A model generated the notes under the pieces. That model ran no database searches. It saw nothing but the letters and a program-made list of their open reading frames with translations, and was not told where the DNA came from. Positions 55,839-63,136 of a stretch of 64,000 nt of DNA are shown one piece after another. The DNA comes from Candidatus Coatesiibacteriota bacterium. GTDB lineage: Bacteria; JAFGND01. The stretch lies in the NCBI GenBank assembly GCA_016927185.1, contig JAFGND010000071.1:62001-126000 (forward strand), written 5' to 3'. Within the stretch, counting starts at the first letter, position 1; every line of letters begins with the position of its first letter. Both the position numbers and the translations under genes were made by a program.

Positions 55839-58258
55839 TGCAGATAAAGCTGAAATCCTAAAGCATGTTCTCTTCTGACATCCGTAAAACCTGGATGTTC
55901 TATCAGTTCATCTTGCGGATCCGGTCTATACATGAAACTATTGTGATCATAAACCGATCTTTTATATGCATAGAAACCTTTCAGATCCATGTTTTTGCCT
56001 ATCTTGTTTATCAGAACAAGGTAGGTTTTATAACCTCTTCCATCAAGAAAATCAATACCTCTTTCATCGAATTCCCACTGGGACATTCCATTTGTCGTCC
56101 AGTAGGTTACTCCAAGTTTCAATGAAAGTGATTCATTGAATCTGTGATTCAGATAGCTGTTCAGGAAACCGCCTTCCATCTTTTCTCGAAGAGCTGTGTT
56201 TTCAGTTCCCATGAGTTTAACTCTTCCATATCTTGTAGAGATTGCAAGGAAATCTTGTCTTGATACTGGTGAAAAAACGCTGAAAGTAGTCTCGTCTGTA
56301 ACACTTTCTGAATAATTACCTGTTTTCGGTAGTTCTCTTTGTTGATGTTTGTGTCTTATCCTGAATCTCAGTGGATGAACAGGTTTATATTCAACTTCTC
56401 CCTGAAAACGTGATCCTGTACCGCCTGTATCAAGATCAGTCCACAAGTCCATGTAAGCTCTTGTAATAGTAATATTCCTGGAAAGTCTCATCCTTGTCTC
56501 TGCATACCATCCATCTTCAGGTTTGGGTGTTGGATAATCCTGAATCAGAGACATCAAAGGATCATTCAGTCTATAGTCCTTCTCGAACATTGTATCTTCA
56601 AATCTCGCATGTTCAGAGAATCCCCTGTTGTATGGATTATCATAAGCAAGATCATATCTTCTCTTTGCAATTGACAAATACCCCAATCTGTGTTGGAAGT
56701 AATTTTTTATCATATAAGCAAGTCCTTCACCCTCACTCTGCCTAGCAATCTCTCCAGATAATCCCCAGAAACCGATTATTGTCCTGAAATCTCCCCCAAT
56801 AACAGTTCTCTTGTCACCTTTCATTAAAGTGGAAAAGGTTTTTGTGTCCATGTAATCTGAATCATTTGGTATATCAAATGTAGCTTCTTGAGGATTAAAA
56901 ATCTTGTCATATTTGGTTTTAAGTATTGTAAAACCAAGTTGTGTTCCCCAGGGAAGAGGGTTTAACTCGCCGAGATTCATAGATAAATGCCCCCCTAGAG
57001 CAGTTTCCTTCACTGCATCTTTTTCTTCTTCCGGTATAATGCTGTAATCATTGTACATAAGGCTGTAAGTTCCATCCTGGTTTTCATATGCAGCTCTTTT
57101 CTGCATAGAACCAAATGCAGTCAGTGATACAAAATCATTCCTCATTTCAGCAGCTCCACCTCTGAAGGAGAAAGCTCTGTTACTTGAGATATCTCCGTAA
57201 ATGCCTTTTGTCCTGAAGTCCGATCTAGCTCTATACTCATCAGTATTATCTACTATCAATCCTTCACCAAAGGTCACTCTGTAATCTCCTACTATAAGCT
57301 TATGGAGATAAGGGTAGTTCTGTACAGAAGCATAACCTTTATAAAGATCGTAATACTTTTCTGCAAACTGCTCATGTCTTAGTGCAACTCCTGCAATTAT
57401 ATTATTACCCATGAATAATCTCACTCTGTCACTATGAACTCCCTGGGATTTGTACTTATCAAGGATAGATAACTCTTGTTCCAGTCTTTTCTTCAATCTG
57501 GTAGTATCAATTCCAGTTCCTTCATAATTATGATATCCAGTATTGATGTCATCAATTGCAGCTTCCAGTGAAGATATCCATTCATCCTTTGTATAGGAAT
57601 CACCAACCATGTCTAAAGTTGTAAAATCCAGTTCTGATCTTACATCACCATGAAATGCATATTTGTTTTTGCTGTCATACATATTTATAAAAGGTCTCAA
57701 TCCAAAATAACCGCTTGAAGAGAAATTTTCAAGTCTTCTTATCGTATAATACCCACTTAACCTGCTACCTTCTTCTTTGCGTTCTTTTACGGTTTTTGAA
57801 AGTACAGCAGCATCTATTAATGAAACTCCCTGAAACTGCAGTAAATCATCCATTGATAATGAATGAACATCAACAGGAGTTATAAGATAACTTTCCCAGA
57901 CATCAACAGCTGCAGTTCCTGGGCCATCTTCATCAAGCAACCTTTCATGAAGCCTTTCTATCTGACCGAAAAAACTTCTTGCTTTTTTAGAAATGAACAA
58001 GGATGTTGAAGAATTGACTTTGTTGAAAGTAGATATATCCATGCCTGAGACTTTCCATAAATCCAGATATGTTCTGAAACCATCGTGTTCATTTCTCCAT
58101 TTTATAATATTTATTGAAATTTCAACAGGTATTTGAGCTATTTTTGAAAGTTCCTGAGCAGTTACATCATTTATGTTAGGAGCAACATTTGCTTCAGTTG
58201 TTTCCAAAAAGAAAGCCAGTATCATGAAAAATGCTGGAATAATAATCTTTCTGAACAT
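55832..58258 (-). CDS. Helix-hairpin-helix plus large outer-membrane beta-barrel protein
   Basis: 808 residues from the ATG at 58258. The signal peptide is MFRKIIIPAFFMILAFFLE followed by TTEA. Residues about 28-130 hold ComEA-like helix-hairpin-helix units (VTAQELSKIAQIPVEISINI; SMDDLLQFQGVSLIDAAVL). The rest, about 190-808, reads as beta strands (VRSELDFTTLDMVGDSYTK, YKVPVHPLRF-like repeats), ending in LGFQLYLHW with C-terminal Trp. The arrangement resembles uncharacterised HHH-barrel proteins known in Bacteroidetes and Chlorobi. AAAGGAG sits five bases before 58258; an in-frame TTG at 58276 is less likely. It leads the operon with the FHA-PrsW and PAS genes. Confidence 0.8.
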   Translation of the reverse strand: MFRKIIIPAFFMILAFFLETTEANVAPNINDVTAQELSKIAQIPVEISINIIKWRNEHDGFRTYLDLWKVSGMDISTFNKVNSSTSLFISKKARSFFGQIERLHERLLDEDGPGTAAVDVWESYLITPVDVHSLSMDDLLQFQGVSLIDAAVLSKTVKERKEEGSRLSGYYTIRRLENFSSSGYFGLRPFINMYDSKNKYAFHGDVRSELDFTTLDMVGDSYTKDEWISSLEAAIDDINTGYHNYEGTGIDTTRLKKRLEQELSILDKYKSQGVHSDRVRLFMGNNIIAGVALRHEQFAEKYYDLYKGYASVQNYPYLHKLIVGDYRVTFGEGLIVDNTDEYRARSDFRTKGIYGDISSNRAFSFRGGAAEMRNDFVSLTAFGSMQKRAAYENQDGTYSLMYNDYSIIPEEEKDAVKETALGGHLSMNLGELNPLPWGTQLGFTILKTKYDKIFNPQEATFDIPNDSDYMDTKTFSTLMKGDKRTVIGGDFRTIIGFWGLSGEIARQSEGEGLAYMIKNYFQHRLGYLSIAKRRYDLAYDNPYNRGFSEHARFEDTMFEKDYRLNDPLMSLIQDYPTPKPEDGWYAETRMRLSRNITITRAYMDLWTDLDTGGTGSRFQGEVEYKPVHPLRFRIRHKHQQRELPKTGNYSESVTDETTFSVFSPVSRQDFLAISTRYGRVKLMGTENTALREKMEGGFLNSYLNHRFNESLSLKLGVTYWTTNGMSQWEFDERGIDFLDGRGYKTYLVLINKIGKNMDLKGFYAYKRSVYDHNSFMYRPDPQDELIEHPGFTDVRREHALGFQLYLHW

Positions 58259-58310
58259 CATTTCTCCTTTAAGCAAGTGCTTAGGTTAAAAGGAAGATTC
58301 CACTTGTTTA

Positions 58311-58316
58311 AGTCAA
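58311..58316 (-). promoter_or_regulatory. -35-like TTGACT box upstream of the HHH-barrel operon
   Basis: TTGACT on the minus strand, 58 bases before the start codon, in the 78-base gap after rseC. No consensus -10. The first 10 bases equal those of the box before the nucleotidyltransferase gene (TTGACTTAAA). Confidence 0.3.
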
Positions 58317-58336
58317 GAGAATTGATTTTTTGCCTG

Positions 58337-58753
58337 TTATACATCCTCAATTTTTATTTCTGGTTCTAGTGATTTAAGAAATCCAGCTCTGTCAATTATT
58401 GCAAGTATGAGAAATGTTAATGTAAACGAGATGAATGATACAAGAATGGTTTTCCCCTCGCTAAGCCCATTTCTCGAGACAATAATATAAGTTAATGCAA
58501 GAATGACAACAGGAAAAACAAAGATAAGCAAGGTTGAGAGTATTGTCTGCCATTCCATACTCTCAACCTTAACTTTTTTTCCTATCTCTAAATTCCTGTT
58601 TTTTATTTTTTTTCTGGAAACAGTGAGTATCCTCTTGCCTTCAAGCATTTTGCAGTTGCACTTCTGGCTGCAGCTTTCACAATTATCTGAAGGATCTATC
58701 TTTATCCTTATTGATTTATCATCAAGTGATATTATTTCACCGTTCTCTGTCAT
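58337..58753 (-). CDS. rseC: RseC/MucC family membrane protein
   Basis: 138 residues. The soluble N terminus has a cysteine cluster (NCESCSQKCNCKML, four Cys) and a small beta domain. Two membrane helices follow (about 70-92 and 100-121). RseC relatives take part in reducing SoxR (with Rsx/Rnf) or in sigma-E control. No rnf genes are in the window. The gene starts six bases after argF, so the two are likely co-transcribed. Confidence 0.85.
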   Translation of the reverse strand: MTENGEIISLDDKSIRIKIDPSDNCESCSQKCNCKMLEGKRILTVSRKKIKNRNLEIGKKVKVESMEWQTILSTLLIFVFPVVILALTYIIVSRNGLSEGKTILVSFISFTLTFLILAIIDRAGFLKSLEPEIKIEDV

Positions 58754-58759
58754 ATAATT

Positions 58760-59683
58760 CTATATTACATTAAGAAGCTTCATCATTATTGCTTTCTGCC
58801 CATGCAATCTGTTCTCAGCTTCATCAAAAACCACGGATTGCTTTCCATCCATTACCTCATCAGTTATTTCCCTTCCTCTTTCAGCAGGAAGGCAATGCAT
58901 TACTATTGCATTCTCGTTAGCATATTTTAAGAGTTTTGCATTTAACTGGAATGCCTTAAGCAGTCTCTCTTTTTTCTCTATCTGATCTTTTTGTCCCATG
59001 CTTGCCCAGACATCAGTATAGATTACATCAGCATCTTTTACAGCTTCTTTTGGATCATTAGTAAGTGTTATCCTGGACATTCCTGCCTTTTTTGCTTCTT
59101 TTAGAATATTCTTGTCAGGCTCACAACTGCTTGCTGTACCAATTCTCAAGTCTAATTTAAGAAGTTTGGAAGCATTCAGCCAGCTGTTAGTCATATTATT
59201 ACCATCTCCAATATATGCAATTTTCAGGTTTTCCAGACGTCCCTTGTGTTCAAGGACAGTCAGCAAATCGCAAACTACCTGACATGGATGAAGAAGGTCT
59301 GTTAATCCATTAATCACTGGAACTGTTGCATATTTAGCAAGTTCAACAACATCATTATGATTGAAAGTCCTTATCATTATCATTCCAAGATAGCGAGATA
59401 AGACTATTGCTGCATCATGTATTGTCTCTCGCTGTCCAAGTTTTATTTCATTATCCGTAATGTAAATTGCATTTCCACCTAATTGTGCAACTCCTACTTC
59501 AAATGAAATTCTTGTTCTAAGGCTTGCTTTGTGGAAAATCAAACCAACTGACTTTCCTTCAAGCGGTTTAGGGCATTTCCCAAATTTTGTGAGCATTTTC
59601 AATTCTTTTGCAAGATATATTGTTTCTATCAATTCTTCTCTTGTAAAATCAGGAATTGCCAGGAAATCTCGTTTCATTTTGTC
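58760..59683 (-). CDS. argF: Ornithine carbamoyltransferase
   Basis: Makes citrulline from ornithine and carbamoyl phosphate. The 307 residues show the carbamoyl-phosphate loop HKASLRTRISFEVG (Leu where most have Thr), HPCQVVCDLLTVLE, the ornithine-side DVWASMGQ and HCLPAERGREITDEVMDG. The open frame runs back to 59836 but the true start is the ATG at 59683, which has AAGGAG seven bases away; the 51 residues before it do not belong to the family. No other arginine gene is nearby. A 14-bp palindrome lies 142 bases upstream. Confidence 0.95.
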   Translation of the reverse strand, partial: DKMKRDFLAIPDFTREELIETIYLAKELKMLTKFGKCPKPLEGKSVGLIFHKASLRTRISFEVGVAQLGGNAIYITDNEIKLGQRETIHDAAIVLSRYLGMIMIRTFNHNDVVELAKYATVPVINGLTDLLHPCQVVCDLLTVLEHKGRLENLKIAYIGDGNNMTNSWLNASKLLKLDLRIGTASSCEPDKNILKEAKKAGMSRITLTNDPKEAVKDADVIYTDVWASMGQKDQIEKKERLLKAFQLNAKLLKYANENAIVMHCLPAERGREITDEVMDGKQSVVFDEAENRLHGQKAIMMKLLNVI

Positions 59684-59824
59684 TCCTTTCAGCTGTTCAT
59701 TACACATCAAGTTTGTCTTTTTAATAATACTTTTCTGTTGCTTCAGATAATTGCCAAATTCCTCACAATGCACCAAATTTGCAAGGAGTTTAAACTTGCT
59801 TGAGAAATAACAGACAAGTTTAAT

Positions 59825-59838
59825 CCATGAATTCATGG
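59825..59838. promoter_or_regulatory. 14-bp perfect palindrome, possible operator
   Basis: CCATGAATTCATGG in the 238-base gap between argF and the divergent SUMF1 gene. The TGAAT/ATTCA halves recall ArgR boxes, but the usual spacing between halves is missing. It is 142 bases from the argF start. Confidence 0.3.
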
Positions 59839-59885
59839 TTTTGTAATAACAAAGGTGTCTGTCTGAAGTTTTGCTTTTCTTGATC

Positions 59886-59891
59886 TTGACA
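59886..59891 (+). promoter_or_regulatory. -35-like TTGACA box 36 bases before a start codon
   Basis: TTGACA on the plus strand; the ATG of the SUMF1-domain gene is at 59922. A TATCCC follows after 16 bases. A TATAAA overlaps the start codon itself and is unlikely to be the -10. Confidence 0.35.
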
Positions 59892-59921
59892 TAAACCTGT
59901 ATTTTTTTATCCCGAGTATAA

Positions 59922-60668
59922 ATGCTTATTTATTTATCCATGGTTTTATTGCTTCAGCCAATTCCAACTGACAGGATCAATAAGAAAGATAATGCAGAAT
60001 TGATATGGATAACTCCATCCAGCTTTATAGATATCATGGGCAAAAGAAGAAACTTGAATGGATTCTGGATATATAAATATGAAGTAACAAATGAACAGTT
60101 TGCAAGATTTTGTGATGAAACAAACAGGGATTATCCATCTGATCCAGATGATACAAAATGGGAACTTAATAATTATATGAAGAGTTTCCCAAAGTATCCA
60201 GTAGTAAACATTACCTGGCAGGAAGCAAAATCTTATGCTAGCTGGGCAGGAGGAAGGCTTCCTACAGAAATGGAGTGGGAGATTGCTTCAGAAGTGGATT
60301 ATAATAATAAATATATTTGGGGAAATAGCGAAGAAAATCTGGAAAATCTTGGTAATATTGCGGGACAGGAATTGAAGGATGTTTTTCCTGGATGGACTCT
60401 TGAAAAACATTGTGATAATTTCAAATGGACTTCTCCTGTTGGTTCTTTCAGGGCAAACAGGAATGGGATTTATGACATGACAGGAAATGCTTTTGAGTGG
60501 TGCGATGACTGGTTTTATGATAAAGACGAAAAAAAGATGACATTCAAGAAGGTTCTTAAGGGAGGTTCTTATTCATCTTACAAGGAGCAGCTATCTGCAC
60601 AATCCAGATTTGCTGAATATCCTGTAACAAGAAGCTCAAATATTGGTTTCAGAATTGTCATGCGATAA
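59922..60668 (+). CDS. SUMF1/FGE-sulfatase domain protein, non-catalytic type
   Basis: 248 residues. A short hydrophobic N terminus may be a signal peptide. The SUMF1 fold is clear: YKYEVTNEQFARFCDETNR, YPVVNITWQEAKSYASWAGG, RLPTEMEWEIAS, NGIYDMTGNAFEWCDDWF and KVLKGGSYSSYKEQLSAQSR with SSNIGFRIVM at the end. The paired cysteines of true formylglycine-generating enzymes are missing, so it probably does not modify sulfatases. It has no Shine-Dalgarno site. A paralogue follows 11 bases later. Confidence 0.87.
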   Translation: MLIYLSMVLLLQPIPTDRINKKDNAELIWITPSSFIDIMGKRRNLNGFWIYKYEVTNEQFARFCDETNRDYPSDPDDTKWELNNYMKSFPKYPVVNITWQEAKSYASWAGGRLPTEMEWEIASEVDYNNKYIWGNSEENLENLGNIAGQELKDVFPGWTLEKHCDNFKWTSPVGSFRANRNGIYDMTGNAFEWCDDWFYDKDEKKMTFKKVLKGGSYSSYKEQLSAQSRFAEYPVTRSSNIGFRIVMR

Positions 60669-60679
60669 AAGGAGTCGAT

Positions 60680-61594
60680 ATGTCATTTTGCATTTTCTAT
60701 GGTTTTGTTTTATATTTGTTTTTTACATGCAGTCCTGCGAGTAATGTTAATGTAAAAGATGGTGCAAAAATAGTCTATATACCATCAGCTACATTTACCA
60801 TGGGAACAGATTCAACTGAAGTCTCTTTTCTCGAGGATCTTTACCTGAAAGCAACATCAGGAGATTATGACAAAGAGATGCTAAAGATGGAATTTCCAAG
60901 AAGGCAATCAACAGCAGGGAATTTCTGGATTTATCAATATGAGGTTACTAATTCTCAATATAAAATGTTTTGTGATCAGACAAAAAGACAATATCCTGCG
61001 GATCCAGATATATCATGGTTTCAAGGGTATTTCCTGAAAAATCCGAATTATCCTGTTATCAATGTAAGTTACTATGATGCTGATGCTTATGCAAAATGGG
61101 CTGGAGGGGATTTACCTACGGAGGATGAGTGGGAAAGAGTTGCCAGATCATCAGATAGAAGACTTTATCCCTGGGGCAATTCTTCAATAGGATTTGAGAG
61201 AGCAAATTTCAAACCATTGAGGAATGTAATAGGAGATGGTTATCCATATATTGCCCCAGTTGGTTCATATCCCTTTGGTTGTAATGCAAATGGAGTTATG
61301 GATTTGGCTGGAAATGTATATGAATGGTGTTCAACAACATACAGAGTACCATTTCAGGATCCAACCGATAAGACTATATACAGGATAATAAGAGGTGGTT
61401 CATGGTCAAGTAGTTATTTTGAGCTTAGATGTGCTCACAGGGGTTTTTTTAATGAAAACCTGAAAGCAGCATTTATAGGATTCAGGATAGTAATAAGAAA
61501 AGCTCAGGAAACAACTACTCCAATAAAAACTGCAGTAACTAGTCCAAAGCAGGAACAGGTATCTGAAATAAAGCCTGAAGAAGTAAAGAAGTAG
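60680..61594 (+). CDS. SUMF1/FGE-sulfatase domain lipoprotein
   Basis: 304 residues. The N terminus looks like a lipoprotein signal with Cys in FFTCSPAS. The SUMF1 domain has IPSATFTMGTDSTE, WIYQYEVTNSQYKMFCDQT, YPVINVSYYDADAYAKWAGG, LPTEDEWERVAR, YPWGNS, NGVMDLAGNVYEWC and RIIRGGSWSSSYFELRCAHR with FIGFRIV. One Cys is in the RCAHR segment but the second catalytic Cys is missing. A Thr/Lys/Glu-rich tail of about 30 residues follows. It has a GGAG site. The pair probably acts in the envelope as binding or scaffold proteins. Confidence 0.87.
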   Translation: MSFCIFYGFVLYLFFTCSPASNVNVKDGAKIVYIPSATFTMGTDSTEVSFLEDLYLKATSGDYDKEMLKMEFPRRQSTAGNFWIYQYEVTNSQYKMFCDQTKRQYPADPDISWFQGYFLKNPNYPVINVSYYDADAYAKWAGGDLPTEDEWERVARSSDRRLYPWGNSSIGFERANFKPLRNVIGDGYPYIAPVGSYPFGCNANGVMDLAGNVYEWCSTTYRVPFQDPTDKTIYRIIRGGSWSSSYFELRCAHRGFFNENLKAAFIGFRIVIRKAQETTTPIKTAVTSPKQEQVSEIKPEEVKK

Positions 61595-61600
61595 CTGATT

Positions 61601-63136
61601 TTGAGTCTAACTAATATTACAATAAAAAATATAGGTTTTAATTTTCTGGCAACTTTGGGAGAAAGAGGATTAACAACAATAGCAAGGCTTATCATGTTCG
61701 GTGTTCTTGCCAATTCGGATATCGGTCTTGCATCATTTGCTATACTGGTTCTAGATTTCGCCACCAAATTCAGGGATCTGGGATTAGGTCAGGCAGTAAT
61801 CTATTTTGATGAAAAAATTGATGAAATGCTTGATACAAGCCTTTTCTTGATTGCTGGTTTCAGTCTTATTCTTTGCATTGGAGCTTTTTTCAGTTCAACA
61901 TTAATAGGGAATTTCTTTAATGATCCTCTCAGCATACCTATGATAAAAGTGATATCAATTCAAATTTTTCTCGGTTCACTTGCTTCAGTCCCTTGGTTGT
62001 ATATTTATAAAACACTTAAATTCAAGTATTTGATGTATCAGAGAATTATTGGAGCTTTTCTGATAGCAGTTCTATCAATAAGTTTTGCATATATGGGATT
62101 CAGGGCATGGAGTATTGTATTACCATTAGTTATAGTGGAATTCTTTAATATCACATTTCTTTGGCTTATAGCAGGTTATAAACCTAGAATAAGATTTAAT
62201 CCTGAAATCGCTAAAAAGATGTTTTCTTATAGTAAATACATTGTATTATCAGCGATTATTGCATTTCTGACAGTTAATATGGATAGAGGTTTCATTCAGA
62301 AAATACTTGGCTCCGGATCCCTAGGAATTTTTACTGTTGGGATGACACTGGTCTATCAACCAATAATACAACCTTATCATCAAATAGAGTCTGTAATGTT
62401 TCCAACTTTCTCCATGATAAAAGATGATATAGAGAAGTACAGAAAAGCTTATTTGAGGGCAATTGGCTTGATTTGCACATTAACATCATTTGTAACTGGT
62501 TTCATATTTATTGCAGTGGAATACTTCATCCCAATTATCTATGAATCCAGGCTTTATCCTGCAATATCAATAGCAAAGCTTCTGAGCTTACTTTTTTGTA
62601 TCAGAACAATTGCTTCAACATCAAGTCCTGTTTTCAGATCTAAGGGAAAGCCAGAATTCATAAGTTTTATCTCAGGAGGGCAAGGATTGCTTGTCTTCAT
62701 TTTGTTAACTTATTTTGGTATGGGATTGAATTTAACTCAAATATGCAATGTTTTGATAGGTATTCAAGTTTTATCTCTTATTGCAGCATTATATTACAGT
62801 TTTAAATTTGCGAATGTGGCACTCTTTGAAGGGATAAAGATGGTTCTAAAACCATTAATCGCAGCATCTCTTTCTACAGCTATAAGTTACTATCTTATTA
62901 AGATGATATTGGATAAAGGTATTTTTAGTTTCAGAATTCTCAATACAATTTCTATTTTCATGAAAAATAGTTTAAAGATCCCAGCCTTGCCTGAAGCAAT
63001 TAATGGGCTTGTCCTTTCTATTTTCATATATGTAATCATGGGATTTATCTTTAATATATTGATTAATAAAGGATTATTTGTTTATACATTCGAAAAATTA
63101 AGAGAATATTACAGGCAAATCAGGATTTTTTCTTGA
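61601..63136 (+). CDS. Polysaccharide flippase (Wzx/MATE-like)
   Basis: 511 residues, about 12-14 membrane helices. The N terminus NIGFNFLATLGERGLTTIAR, the LDFATKFRDLGLGQAVIYF block and the central YQPIIQPYHQIESVMFPTFS match the Wzx/RfbX-type oligosaccharide flippases. It would move a polyprenyl-linked glycan across the inner membrane, consistent with the GT2 and GT-C enzymes in the window. The start is TTG at 61601, seven bases after the SUMF1 stop codon; no ATG is available near the first helix. The last 17 bases overlap the convergent gene. Confidence 0.85.
   Translation: MSLTNITIKNIGFNFLATLGERGLTTIARLIMFGVLANSDIGLASFAILVLDFATKFRDLGLGQAVIYFDEKIDEMLDTSLFLIAGFSLILCIGAFFSSTLIGNFFNDPLSIPMIKVISIQIFLGSLASVPWLYIYKTLKFKYLMYQRIIGAFLIAVLSISFAYMGFRAWSIVLPLVIVEFFNITFLWLIAGYKPRIRFNPEIAKKMFSYSKYIVLSAIIAFLTVNMDRGFIQKILGSGSLGIFTVGMTLVYQPIIQPYHQIESVMFPTFSMIKDDIEKYRKAYLRAIGLICTLTSFVTGFIFIAVEYFIPIIYESRLYPAISIAKLLSLLFCIRTIASTSSPVFRSKGKPEFISFISGGQGLLVFILLTYFGMGLNLTQICNVLIGIQVLSLIAALYYSFKFANVALFEGIKMVLKPLIAASLSTAISYYLIKMILDKGIFSFRILNTISIFMKNSLKIPALPEAINGLVLSIFIYVIMGFIFNILINKGLFVYTFEKLREYYRQIRIFS

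Noticed and set aside
59684-59836. 51-residue N-terminal extension of argF
   Set aside because: It does not belong to the ornithine carbamoyltransferase family, contains the palindrome region, and the internal ATG at 59683 has a strong Shine-Dalgarno site.
59922-61594. Formylglycine-generating enzyme for sulfatases
   Set aside because: The catalytic cysteine pair is missing in both proteins and no sulfatase gene is in the window.
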